Numbered from the stretch's first letter, positions 1-8,356 are shown. The stretch: 64,000 bases of DNA from Anagrus nilaparvatae (GCA_022575985.1 JAKSXM010000237.1:4854501-4918500); one strand, 5' to 3'. Numbers and translations are program-made. The notes: generated by a model from the letters alone, not told the origin.

Positions 1-1
1 C

Positions 2-106
2 GAAATCAGCAATATCACGTTAACTCTGCACGACCAAAACGGAAGGCTTATTGATTTTCGCAAGGAACATATAAATATACGACTGCATCTTAGAAAAATA
101 AAATAA
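2..106 (+). CDS. C-terminal end of a capsid-type protein, cut by the window edge
   Basis: An open frame runs in from the window edge for 34 codons and stops at TAA 104-106. The visible tail contains LTLHDQNGRLIDF followed by a basic end. A closing beta strand with DQNG-LIDF is typical of C-termini of jelly-roll capsid-like proteins in Polinton-type elements of invertebrates (the group around C. elegans F54H12.2). The stop overlaps the next ATG (TAATG), as in a compact viral cassette. Most of the gene lies outside the window, so whether it is a minor capsid protein or a second major-type one cannot be told. The assignment rests on family recall and context. Confidence 0.5.
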   Translation, partial: EISNITLTLHDQNGRLIDFRKEHINIRLHLRKIK

Positions 107-312
107 TGCCTAAAATATATAATTCTGGACGTCTGTTCCGCAACGACATTCAGCCTGCAACTATTGCAGAAGAAACATTAAAAAAACCAGTGTGTTTAAG
201 TGGAAAAAAACCACCGCGTTTAAGTGAAAAAAACGTGAAATTTTTAAAAAGTCTTGGATACAAAGTTCGTGAGAATGGACATCTTAAACGTACATCAGAA
301 AATTTTAGATGA
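106..312 (+). CDS. Small basic protein of the Polinton-like cassette
   Basis: A 68-aa Lys/Arg-rich protein. Its ATG overlaps the stop of the upstream capsid-type gene and its end overlaps the major capsid start by 38 nt. The visible core is VCLSGKKPPRLSEKNVKFLK, followed by SLGYKV. There is no membrane segment and no signal peptide. Small basic proteins of this kind sit next to capsid genes in related elements, and a virion core or DNA-packing role is possible but not shown. The overlap with both neighbours in a tightly packed cassette is the main reason to accept it as a gene. Confidence 0.5.
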   Translation: MPKIYNSGRLFRNDIQPATIAEETLKKPVCLSGKKPPRLSEKNVKFLKSLGYKVRENGHLKRTSENFR

Positions 313-1474
313 TAAATCCATTATAGGTTATAATTATCACCATTACAAACCATATAGTCCTAATGAGATTGGTAAATCTGATGAAATTAGAATACCTATA
401 CAATGTTCCGATTTATTTTTACATCTTTCTGAAGGATACATTTATGTATCGGGAGTTTTAAAAACGCATACGGAAACAGGAGTCAAAGCTGTTAAAAACT
501 ATCCATTTTATCTCTTCCAAGAATGCAGGCTTGAAATTTCGGGACACTGTGTGGATTCTGTAAAAGATTTGGGTGTCGTAGCTAATTTAAAAAATTTGCT
601 TCTCAAAAGTGTATGCGAATCTAAATCATCAACGAGCTTAGGATGGTACCCCTCCGAAAACATATTAAAAAACAATGCCAAATTTGATTTTTGTTTACCC
701 TTGAAAGAAATATTCGGTTTCTGTGCCGATTACACAAAAATTGTGGCTTTCGTTAAACCGGAAATTGTTTTGCATAGAGCTCGAACCGATGCAAATTGTT
801 TTTTCAGCGAGACAAACGCTGAGACTGTTGAAATTACTCTCAAGAAAGTTTATTTGAGTGTACCGCATGTCGAATTGGCACTCGTTCCACGATTGAAATT
901 TTTGAAAATATTGGAAAATGGACGACCGCTGGAAATGAATTTCAGAAGTCACAAACTTTTTGTGCATCCAAAAGTCCCTAAAACAACCCAATTTTTTTGG
1001 CAGGTTCAATCTCTGGCTCTAAGCAACCGACCAATCTTTGTCATTTTAGCATTTTCTGACGGGAGGGCTGACAATTTGAAAAAAGATTTTACGCATTTCG
1101 ATTCTATGAAAATTCGAAACCTCAAATTGCACTTAAACTCGCAGTCAATTCCATACGAACAACAGTTGTTTGATTTTGCAGATAATAAAACTTCAGAAGC
1201 TTATAAATCGTTTTCAGATTTTAGAAAATTTTATCTTGGAAGAGACATCGACGAAACAGCCCTCTCTGTAGATAATTATGTTAAAAATTACCCTCTGTTT
1301 GTATTCAATTGCATGTTTGTCGAACCTGTTTTAAAGGCAGGATCCATTGACGTTAGATTGGAATGTGAATTTCACGAAAATATAACGAGTGATAATTGTA
1401 CTGCTTATTGTTTAATCGTGACGGAACAATCTTTAATTTACAACCCTTTAACAAACATCGTCGAAAGCAATTAG
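275..1474 (+). CDS. Double-jelly-roll-type major capsid-like protein (Polinton/adintovirus-like)
   Basis: A 399-aa protein beginning at ATG 275. An in-frame upstream TTG at 254 is not a plausible eukaryotic start. Features that recur in this arthropod element family are an N-terminal IRIPIQCSDLFLHL segment, a central KFDFCLPLKEIFGF block, SHFD/THFDSMKIRNLKLHLNS-type strands, and a C-terminus with TAYCLIV and YNPLTNIV. The family is held to be the major capsid protein of Polinton-like virus-transposons, which would form trimeric capsomers. The frame is uninterrupted and the length is normal for such proteins. It is followed 7 nt later by the 157-aa gene. Fold and function are inferred from sequence pattern and the polB/integrase context; no structure was computed. 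Confidence 0.7.
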   Translation: MDILNVHQKILDDKSIIGYNYHHYKPYSPNEIGKSDEIRIPIQCSDLFLHLSEGYIYVSGVLKTHTETGVKAVKNYPFYLFQECRLEISGHCVDSVKDLGVVANLKNLLLKSVCESKSSTSLGWYPSENILKNNAKFDFCLPLKEIFGFCADYTKIVAFVKPEIVLHRARTDANCFFSETNAETVEITLKKVYLSVPHVELALVPRLKFLKILENGRPLEMNFRSHKLFVHPKVPKTTQFFWQVQSLALSNRPIFVILAFSDGRADNLKKDFTHFDSMKIRNLKLHLNSQSIPYEQQLFDFADNKTSEAYKSFSDFRKFYLGRDIDETALSVDNYVKNYPLFVFNCMFVEPVLKAGSIDVRLECEFHENITSDNCTAYCLIVTEQSLIYNPLTNIVESN

Positions 1475-1481
1475 TTCTGAG

Positions 1482-1955
1482 ATGGCCGGTTTTGCAGACA
1501 TGCAATTTTTTAAGATTGGAGGGGAATACATTATTAAAGAATTCGCCGTCGTCACAGAGGACTCGCGCATATGTCATTTTATTTTCAAAACCCCTCCAGA
1601 CATCCAACTAAATAGCAGGGACTTGAAAAATATCAAGTGGCTTGAACGACGCTACCACGGTCTCCCCTGGAAATCAGGTTCTGTACCCTTTTTAGATTCA
1701 ATTTACGAAATACAAAACAGCTTGAACTCGAAAAATGGCATTTGCATCGTTTTTGTCAAGGGTCAACAAAAAAAGGAATTTCTAAAGTGTCTCGGCATTA
1801 ACGCTCAGAATATCGAGACTTATGGTGTTAGCTACAGAATTAAAGAAATAAAAAACGGTATTTCCTGCATAGGACACAAAAAATACGACAACGTCTGTGC
1901 ACTTAGAAACGCGTTCTATCTGAAAAATCAATTATCACTCGACTGTGATGGATGA
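1482..1955 (+). CDS. Conserved 157-aa protein of the capsid cassette, function unknown
   Basis: The ATG lies 7 nt after the capsid stop. The protein is soluble-looking, with an N-terminal GGEYIIKEFAVV strand, a middle HGLPWKSGSVPF segment, a hydrophobic GICIVFVKG strand and a C-terminal CALRNAFYLKNQL helix. This layout (beta-rich start, HGL-W turn, I-VKG strand, C-A-LRN end) recurs in proteins that accompany integrase and PolB in insect elements, and it loosely recalls RNase H-fold exonucleases. I do not see the acidic triad needed to claim nuclease activity. The last 8 nt overlap the next small ORF. Its cassette position suggests a virion or assembly role. Confidence 0.55.
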   Translation: MAGFADMQFFKIGGEYIIKEFAVVTEDSRICHFIFKTPPDIQLNSRDLKNIKWLERRYHGLPWKSGSVPFLDSIYEIQNSLNSKNGICIVFVKGQQKKEFLKCLGINAQNIETYGVSYRIKEIKNGISCIGHKKYDNVCALRNAFYLKNQLSLDCDG

Positions 1956-2106
1956 AAAAATCAACGTTTTGTACATTGAAAACCAGTTACACAACGACCA
2001 GTGTAAATTCAAGCGTTTAAACGCTTTGCTTGCATTTATACTATTTTTGTTAGCAACGGGTTTTATTTACAATGAGTTCGTCTCAAGATTCGTCCATCTT
2101 CAATAA
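1948..2106 (+). CDS. 52-aa single-pass membrane protein
   Basis: A short ORF from ATG 1948 to TAA 2104-2106. It overlaps the stop of the 157-aa gene by 8 nt and the next small gene by 35 nt. A polar N-terminal half with FKRLN is followed by one strongly hydrophobic segment (ALLAFILFLLATGFIY) long enough to cross a membrane, then a short tail ending VHLQ. Overlap with both neighbours and the shared membrane-segment architecture of the next two ORFs support it as real. Function unknown; a minor virion-membrane or entry-associated role is only a guess. Confidence 0.45.
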   Translation: MDEKINVLYIENQLHNDQCKFKRLNALLAFILFLLATGFIYNEFVSRFVHLQ

Positions 2107-2272
2107 AAATTCGTGGTGCATTTACCGGCATGATCACTTGCTGGAATGTAGGACGTGCAAACGTGAATTAGCTCTTTATAACAGAGATTTGTGCGTAACA
2201 TTTTCAATAATATTGATTTCAGCTGCTTGTAATCTAATTGCAGCAGTTTTTTCATTTTTTCTACGCACGTAA
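2072..2272 (+). CDS. 66-aa membrane protein with CxxC, paralogue of the next gene
   Basis: A 66-aa protein with a polar, cysteine-containing N-terminal part (C-x2-C as CRTC) and a C-terminal hydrophobic helix. It aligns with the following 60-aa protein: CRTCKRELALYNRDLCVTFS here against CEICTKKLSLFKRDVCVSFA there, each followed by an I-LI/FIAA-CNL membrane segment. The pair therefore looks like a tandem duplication. It begins inside the 52-aa ORF and ends 6 nt before the next ATG. Small paired membrane proteins in a viral cassette could act in virion membranes or cell exit, but no function can be assigned. Confidence 0.5.
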   Translation: MSSSQDSSIFNKNSWCIYRHDHLLECRTCKRELALYNRDLCVTFSIILISAACNLIAAVFSFFLRT

Positions 2273-2278
2273 ATCAGA

Positions 2279-2461
2279 ATGGATGTGTGTGGTATATACA
2301 AACCAGAATGCGTGGGGGCCATAACGCACGTCAGCAATTGTGAGATTTGCACCAAAAAATTGTCGCTTTTCAAGAGAGACGTGTGTGTCTCCTTTGCAAT
2401 CATATTTATAGCAGCTGTCTGTAATCTCCTCGTAACGTTTGTATCGATATTTTCAAAATGA
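2279..2461 (+). CDS. 60-aa membrane protein with CxxC, second copy of the pair
   Basis: A 60-aa protein with CEIC, then KLSLFKRDVC, then one hydrophobic segment (VSFAIIFIAAVCNLLVTF). It is a diverged duplicate of the preceding 66-aa protein. Its stop overlaps the integrase start (ATGA at 2458-2461), so it is translationally or transcriptionally tied to the integrase gene. The conserved R-D-[LV]-C-V motif at the membrane face in both copies implies selection on the protein rather than chance ORFs. Function unknown. Confidence 0.5.
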   Translation: MDVCGIYKPECVGAITHVSNCEICTKKLSLFKRDVCVSFAIIFIAAVCNLLVTFVSIFSK

Positions 2462-3276
2462 ATAAGCAACTCGCTAATGAGCTTCATTCTGCCGCCCGGC
2501 GTAACTTTCCAAGAAGACGAGTGATTGTTAAATCTATCGATGACTTGTTTGAAACAGATTTGATTGACATGAGCAAGTATTCAAGACAAAATAAAGGATT
2601 CAAGTTCATACTCGTTTTAATCAACTGTTTTAGTAAGTTTGTCTCAGTTAGACCATTAAAATCTAAAGGGGCTGATGATGTTGTTTATGCAATGAACGAT
2701 ATTTTAAAATCAATAAAGTACATGCCTTCAAAATTAAACAGTGATCATGGAAAAGAATATTACAACTCGAAATTCAAAGCTCTCATGCACAAATATAATA
2801 TACACCATTTTTCAACTTATTCCGTTATGAAGGCTTCAATGGCGGAGAGGTATAATAAGACATTTAAAGGGCAGCTATGGAAACACTTCACTTCAACGGG
2901 TACTTTTAAATACATTGACGTACTCCAGAAACTGGTCGATACTTACAATTCATCCGTTCATAGAACAACTGGATTAGCGCCTAAATTTGTCACAAAAAGA
3001 GACGAAAAGTATCTTTTAAAACATGTATACAAAACCGTAGGTGTTAAAACTAAACCAAAGCTTAAGAGGGGTGATTTGGTACGTATAAGTAAGTACAAGC
3101 ACCTGTTTGACAAAGGGTACACTGCAAACTGGACTACAGAGCTGTTTAAGGTCGTTCAAATTGATCCTGGCTGGCCTGTTACTTATAAACTTCAAGACTT
3201 ATTTGGAGAAAATATACTCGGTCGTTTTTATGAACCAGAACTCTTAAAATCTAAGTTTAAAAATGGAAATAAATAA
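2458..3276 (+). CDS. DDE (retroviral-type) integrase of the Polinton-like element
   Basis: A 272-aa protein. The rve-type catalytic core shows the first aspartate in DLFETDLIDMSKYS, the second in LNSDHGKEYYNS and the glutamate in MAERYNKTFK about 35 residues later, which is the D,D-35-E triad. The region after it (NSSVHRTTGLAPKFV) and a C-terminal SH3/chromo-like part (KPKLKRGDLVRIS) are typical of the Polinton/F54H12.3-like integrase group. It would join element DNA to the host chromosome. It is intact, starts inside the stop of the preceding membrane-protein gene, and converges on the polB gene with only 24 nt between the stops. AATAAA-like signals follow the stop. Confidence 0.88.
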   Translation: MNKQLANELHSAARRNFPRRRVIVKSIDDLFETDLIDMSKYSRQNKGFKFILVLINCFSKFVSVRPLKSKGADDVVYAMNDILKSIKYMPSKLNSDHGKEYYNSKFKALMHKYNIHHFSTYSVMKASMAERYNKTFKGQLWKHFTSTGTFKYIDVLQKLVDTYNSSVHRTTGLAPKFVTKRDEKYLLKHVYKTVGVKTKPKLKRGDLVRISKYKHLFDKGYTANWTTELFKVVQIDPGWPVTYKLQDLFGENILGRFYEPELLKSKFKNGNK

Positions 3277-3300
3277 ATAAATAAAAAATCATTTTTTTTT

Positions 3301-6300
3301 TCAAACATTTTGTGTATTTATTTTATAATGACCAAATGCCAATGTATGAATACCATCATTACATATATATCTTTTTTGATCAAAAGGATTTAAACCGACT
3401 TTTGTTTGTCTTACTGAATAAACGCGATGTAATTTTGATCGTATTGAGTTTTGAGTGCATTTTAAAATTTCTTTATTAAACAAACAAGACTCGTAATCTT
3501 CAAAAGTAATTTTATTATTTACCACGTATGATTTTATACCCTTTAAAACCTTTTTCATCTTGCATTTCGTGCGCCAACAGTACATTTTACTCCTTAAACC
3601 TATAAACTTTAATATTATGCGTCCTTTAGCTTCATCCTTCATTAAACCCAATATTTTATTATTCAATCTTTTGATATTAAATATATTATTTTCATCATAT
3701 TCAAAAGTGTCAAATTTATCATAATTTCTTTTTATAATTTCATAAATATCATGCCCTCTAAATTCAAGAAAAAATGCATCAGTATCAAGATAACACAAAT
3801 TAAAGTCTTCCCCGCATTCGGCTTTTAAAAACCCATAAAAAAATTCGTACATTAAGACTTTCGTCAATTCCAAGATAGAAGCACCTGCGTAAATCGGGCG
3901 ATCAATTTTTATATTGGCGTTTTTTAATTCAACAGCAACAAGATTTGGTGAAAATACAGTCAGTCTGTGAAAATTTGGACGAGAAACATACGCTTGAATT
4001 CCAAAAGCGCCATCATACTGACATTTCAAGTATATCTTTCTTCTGCTTAATTGATTTTCCAAAAATTTTCCAAAAATCGACTAAAAAATATAAAAAATTA
4101 AACATACAAATTAAATTTAAAAAAAATTTTTTTAAACTTACGTTATTTAAAAGCTTAAATAGATTTTTATCAAAATCATTAGTTGCAGTTGACCTAAACA
4201 TTGTATTCAAATCAATGTAACTCTTTAACCATTGAGACTGTCTAAATCTCAATACTCTGTGTATTTTTTGAAGTTGTACTCCATATTTTAATGCTTGTTG
4301 GAAAGTTTTGTAATGTAAAACGTAATGGGTTTTGTCCTCAAGGGTTGTCATTAATTTTGGGAACTTGGAATTCGGAGGGGTCTCCTTTACAGGTAGAAAT
4401 GGTAAATCGTTAAAAAAGTCGTGTTTTTCTTGAGGAACTTTAAAATCCGCTTCGATAAAATATCCGTAATCGGAATTTTCCGGAATTTCAAGGATATTTA
4501 CGGATTCTGGAGGTACCCAGCTGAATTCTGAGTGCGCTAAAGGTTCCGTCATAACCTGACCATATAAATTATTTACATCGCAATAAAAAAGGTAAGTCTC
4601 TGGTTTCGCAGGGTCAAATTCTGAACCCATGTAATGGTTATTCGACTCAGCGTATCTTTTTGAACAATAACTTAACCCACCGCGAATCGCATTTTGAAAG
4701 AAAATTACCATTTCGATATCCGTCAGCAATTGCAATTTTACGTTCGTAAAACGTAGCATAGCGTCAAAACTGAACGCCGGTAACGTAATGTAGTGGAGGG
4801 GGTCTAATCCGTGTGAATTAATCATTCTTGATCTAAATGACTCAAATATGTCTGACAAAAGTAAGACATCTGTCATTAAATACAAATCTGAGTAATGTCC
4901 AAGGCTCTCACATTTAAAAAAGTCAAAAGTACTGATTGCTCTATTATAATCTTCATCTGAAATATGGCTCTCTGTTAACGTGTTATAGAAAAATTCTTTC
5001 GAAGGGAGTCTCGGTTCGTTTAAAGCTCCTAAACCGTCCACGAAATCATATGGGAACACTGATTTTTGGGGTAGCATATTAAATTCGTCATCTTTTGGGA
5101 AATATTTTCTTAGAATAGTCTTTTGGTCATTCGGTAAATAATGCGCGAGTTTCTCTATTGAACAAGCTAGAAATTTGAACGAATCGATAAATTTAAAACG
5201 AATTCCCGTTCCATCGACCCGTTTACTGACACATATATAATTCTCAGTGTTATGGGGTATCACGTCAATCTGTCCAGGAATCTCATTAGCAATTTCAGTA
5301 ATTATCAAATGCATGTCGTATCTGTAAAAAAAACGAAAAATTTTTTTTCATCAAAAAATTTTTTTTTTCAAAAAATTTTTTTTTTACCTGGTTAAATTAT
5401 GCATTAAAATTGGAATGTCATAAACGTTCTTATAGTTTAAATTACACCCGACATGTGCTGGTCCCCTATATGATCCTACGATTAAACACACACACATATA
5501 TACATATATTTATATATAATAGAAAAAAATAATAAAAATAAAATCCCACATACCTGTTAAATGACAATGGTCTCTGACTCGGATCTCGCCATCTGCAAAC
5601 ACCTTATTACAAACGTGACATGCTGCGACAGGTGCATCCTGTATAGCACGCTCTGCTGCCCCATAATTCATACTCTTTTGTTGCGCCCTGACCTGGAATA
5701 AAAATCAATACTTGTATTCATTCATTTTTTTTTTTTTTTTTTTTTTCAATTTAAAAAACTTACTTGTTGTACTTGAGTAGCAATTTTTAACAATTCTTGA
5801 GCAAACCAGCTTCCACATTGAGGGCCGCGATGAAAATTGTAGTTAGATAAATTTTCATCAAAATTACATTTCAAATAGTAGCCCAATGAAAATATTTCAT
5901 GACGTCTATAGGCATCTGTGCACATATTTTCACCAACATCTCTAGACAAAATTGCTTCGGTATCCGCATTAATTGCAAATGGAACCTTTAATTGTCTTTT
6001 GTGATTTTTAAATTCCAATTTATTTTCCCCTTCACGGGGTAACGTAATTGCACATTTAAATACTTTTTTACAAGCTTCCTTGTGAACAATCATTTTTGAT
6101 TCTTTATAGAAAAAATGTAGACATCTATCGCAATAATATCTTTTCCTATGACTGTTTGCTGAAAAACGACTTAAAAGACGTGACAGATCTTTAATCAAAC
6201 AGAAATGATTTACTCCATTTTCCGATGTAATCATCAATAAATTAACGTGTTTCTTGTATAATTTTTTACACAAGTGGGCGGTCGCAATAATCTCATTCCC

Positions 6301-6828
6301 CTCTGAGTCATTGTCGATAAATAAAACATTGATGGATATTTTATTTTTTTTCTCAAATATAGGTATTTGATTGAGTTTAATAGGATTTGAAGTACCGGTA
6401 AAATTATACTTTTTTCCTTTTTTTTTTGCATATCTACTGGGTAAATGGAGATTCGTCATATGTGGGATTTCCAATGCAGCCAAAAGACACAATTCGAAAC
6501 AATTGTTTTCGTTCGTTTGAATATTAATCACCCCTCCACTTTTTGAAACCCAGTCTGGTACATCTAAATAAGAACCAGCGGATATTGGTGAATATTTCAC
6601 TATATTAATACTTAAAAACTTGGCTTGTTTAAATGACCACCCACTCTCACGCTGGACTTCAAAATCATCTATTGCCGTCAAAATTTCTTGCTTCACACTA
6701 CCAATCCACTTTTTAAAATTCGTAGTTGGCAATATTTCGCTATACTTTACAGCAAACTGCTTTTCTTCAATTTTATCCGGTATTTCAAAATCACCATAAA
6801 AAGTAACGTTGACTTTTATATTTTTTAA
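3301..6828 (-). CDS. Protein-primed-type DNA polymerase B (PolB), five exons
   Basis: The replicative polymerase of the element, coded leftward. Exons, 5' to 3': 6828-5764, 5692-5554, 5475-5388, 5321-4142 and 4080-3301. Each junction has GT..AG ends and keeps the frame. Visible parts are a conserved N-terminal region, a zinc-finger-like YYCDRCLHFF..H..C segment, Exo I D-T-E (NADTEA), an Exo II motif completed across one junction, Exo III around YSDLYLMTD, palm motif A (CDVNNLYG), motif B (KLLNN before a junction, FGK after it), motif C (YLDTDAF) and the usual C-terminal KRYI..DGIHTLAFGH. All catalytic motifs are present and no exon has an internal stop. The odd part is the 5' end: no ATG occurs between the in-frame TAA at 6829-6831 and the conserved N-terminal region. 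Confidence 0.8.
4081..4141 (-). other. polB intron 4 (61 nt)
   Basis: On the minus strand the donor is GTAAGT at 4141 and the acceptor is a T-rich tract ending TTTTTTAG at 4081. Removing it joins the two halves of palm motif B (KLLNN upstream, FGK downstream) in frame. Without removal the frame runs into unrelated sequence. Confidence 0.8.
5322..5387 (-). other. polB intron 3 (66 nt)
   Basis: The minus-strand donor is CAG|GTAAAA at 5387 and the acceptor is TTTTTTTACAG at 5322. It splits the Exo II motif between the HNLT side and the YDMHL side (phase 2), and removal restores the motif exactly. Confidence 0.8.
5476..5553 (-). other. polB intron 2 (78 nt)
   Basis: The minus-strand donor is ACAG|GTATGT at 5553 and the acceptor is ATCGTAG at 5476. 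It joins a VRDHCHLT segment to SYRGPAHVGCNL, a pairing that recurs as one block in this PolB family. Confidence 0.8.
5693..5763 (-). other. polB intron 1 (71 nt)
   Basis: The minus-strand donor is CAA|GTAAGT at 5763. The acceptor TATTCCAG at 5693 is preceded by a long A/T tract. It joins the end of the large N-terminal exon to the VRAQQKSMNYG segment in frame. Confidence 0.75.
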
Positions 6829-7215
6829 TTATTTCAAAGCTTTTTCAACAAAGCTACGAATTACATTTTCAGAGGCATCTAGAAAAATATTAGCATCAAC
6901 ATTTCGAAGATTAGCAACTATGCCTGTAAGAATTCGACTTTGAAAAATCGATTGTGTCTCTTGAAATGCAACTGGTAGATTTGAATTTTTCTCCAAAGCA
7001 AATATTTTCTTAAATATAATTCGGTACATTATAGATTCCAAACAAAATTTAACACCCATTGGTGCATGTTCGTTTGAAAAAAAAAGCTTCAAGCGATTTA
7101 CAGCATCGTCGCAACGCGCCACAAATTCATTGAGACTTGATTGACTGTTTATCGAACCAGAGAGGCGATCTAACTCCTCCTCTAACTTCAAAAACTCTGA
7201 TTTCACATCAACCAT
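6829..7215 (-). CDS. 128-aa N-terminal module in frame with polB, ended by TAA
   Basis: It begins at ATG 7215 and stops at TAA 6831-6829. The reading frame then continues directly into the conserved polB N-terminus with no other stop. The protein is helical and acidic at the start (FLKLEEELDRL), with a middle HAPMGVKFCLESIMYRI segment and an end rich in small helices. I believe similar segments lead into PolB in related insect elements, so this may be the true N-terminus of a PolB fusion broken by one nonsense codon. The alternatives are a separate small gene, or readthrough. The upstream side holds only a microsatellite and the RING genes. Confidence 0.55.
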   Translation of the reverse strand: MVDVKSEFLKLEEELDRLSGSINSQSSLNEFVARCDDAVNRLKLFFSNEHAPMGVKFCLESIMYRIIFKKIFALEKNSNLPVAFQETQSIFQSRILTGIVANLRNVDANIFLDASENVIRSFVEKALK

Positions 7216-7300
7216 TGTTTACGACAATCAATAATATCCGCAATAACATTTTAAATAAATGTTACAACCGCACCTGCGAGGGAATGATGTTGTGTTACAG

Positions 7301-7350
7301 TCATCATCATCATCATCATCATCATCATCGTCATCGTCATCGTCATCATG
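7301..7350. repeat. (CAT)n microsatellite
   Basis: About 17 trinucleotide units, first pure CAT and then mixed with CGT. Open frames across it encode only His or Asp runs. Confidence 0.9.
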
Positions 7351-7374
7351 CCAGTTATAAAAACGATCAGCAAC

Positions 7375-7399
7375 GTTGTCGTCGTCATCGTCGTCGTCT
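7375..7399. repeat. (GTC)n microsatellite
   Basis: A short run of GTC units with one ATC change, 25 bp after the CAT array. Confidence 0.8.
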
Positions 7400-7412
7400 T
7401 CACTACTGTAAA

Positions 7413-7742
7413 TCAAACGTTGTCAGGTAGTATGATTCTTATCGAGTACAAAATGTCAGGTATAATAATTACATACGGGAAAACTTCTGAACCAGAGCTG
7501 ATATCAGAATCGAAATCTGACCATGGATTGCTAGGTTCAACCGATTCACTCACGATAACACCACCTACCAAATGAGATATCGATTTAAACTCAATCTGGC
7601 AATATGGACATGTTGGTTTTATTTTTGACCACTCTAAAATGCATTTATAACAGTACTTATGATCGCATGAGTTGAGCGTGGCAACGTCCTCAAGGACTTA
7701 CAGACATATACAACATTTTTCCTCTGCTTTTTCCCCCTCCAT
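7413..7742 (-). pseudogene. RING-finger protein, second copy with an in-frame stop
   Basis: From ATG 7742 the frame reads MEGEKAEEKCCICL, then TAA at 7700-7698, then continues in the same frame through a RING finger (C..HKYCYKCI..CPYC) to TGA 7415-7413. The ring cysteines and histidine are all present, and only the codon after CICL is broken. It is a clear paralogue of the intact RING gene next to it: both start near MEG/MEP, and both have ..W-x-KI/NIK..CPYC followed by F-SI..LV-G. GTAAGT overlaps the stop, so a splice donor here is possible but no partner exon is evident. The acidic tail differs from the basic tail of the intact copy. Confidence 0.6.
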
Positions 7743-7767
7743 CAACACTTTTTTTTATTTGTTGAAA

Positions 7768-8094
7768 TCAAAGATAATCAATAAAAAGCCGTCTTCGTAG
7801 TCGATTCAAATCTCCCCTGTGTCTTCTACGATTTGTTCCATAACTCGAATATAGTTTTGGTTTGTATTCAATCAACGTTATCTCAACAATACCGTTAACA
7901 AGTCGAGTAATAGATTGAAATTTAATTTTACAATAAGGGCACTCTTGCTTAATATTTGCCCATTTAAAAATACAACCGTAACAAAATTTATGAGCACAAG
8001 AGTCCAATTTACAAGCGTCTTTAATTGGTTCCAAGCAGACGCTACACTCCACTAATTCAAGATCTTTTTTCTCAGCCTCTTTCAAAGGCTCCAT
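7768..8094 (-). CDS. Small RING-finger (C3HC4-type) protein, putative E3 ubiquitin ligase
   Basis: It starts at ATG 8094 (the frame is open further upstream but only with non-ATG codons) and gives a 108-aa protein. The RING finger covers roughly residues 16-58: C-x2-C (CSVC), C-A-H-KFC, C-x2-C (YGCI..W) and CPYC. RING domains recruit E2 enzymes for ubiquitin transfer, and small RING proteins are often captured by large DNA viruses and Polinton-like elements. The C-terminal third is very basic (TNRRRHRGDLNRLRRRL), suggesting nuclear or nucleic-acid targeting. It has the same orientation as polB. A diverged copy with an in-frame stop lies immediately downstream. Confidence 0.7.
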   Translation of the reverse strand: MEPLKEAEKKDLELVECSVCLEPIKDACKLDSCAHKFCYGCIFKWANIKQECPYCKIKFQSITRLVNGIVEITLIEYKPKLYSSYGTNRRRHRGDLNRLRRRLFIDYL

Positions 8095-8133
8095 CAGCAC
8101 CCTCTCTCTCACGCACTTTTGTAAAATACACAA

Positions 8134-8356
8134 AATTAAATATTTTCACCAATAAAAAAAACATATTCGCTAAAGATTCGAGACAATACTAAACATAAAT
8201 TATATCCTGTTGCATATTCTTTCCTCGTTTCAAAATTAAAAAAACACCCCCCTAATGTAGGACCTGTTGAAACAAGTCAATCAGAGCTTCCATAATCACA
8301 CCCCCTCCTATCTATACGTGCACCCTATTTGCAACATACATTATCATATCATTCAA
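8134..8356. other. Non-coding junction between the virus-like element and LINE-1
   Basis: AT-rich with short C runs. I see no gene and no terminal inverted repeat that would mark the Polinton end. Confidence 0.5.

Noticed and set aside
254..274. Longer capsid N-terminus from position 254
   Set aside because: The codon at 254 is TTG. In a eukaryotic setting ATG 275 is the plausible start. The same reasoning moved the starts of the RING gene (to 8094) and of both R1-like ORF2s.
7228..7430. ORFs with Asp or His runs on both strands
   Set aside because: They are translations of the CAT/GTC microsatellites, with no conserved sequence outside the runs.
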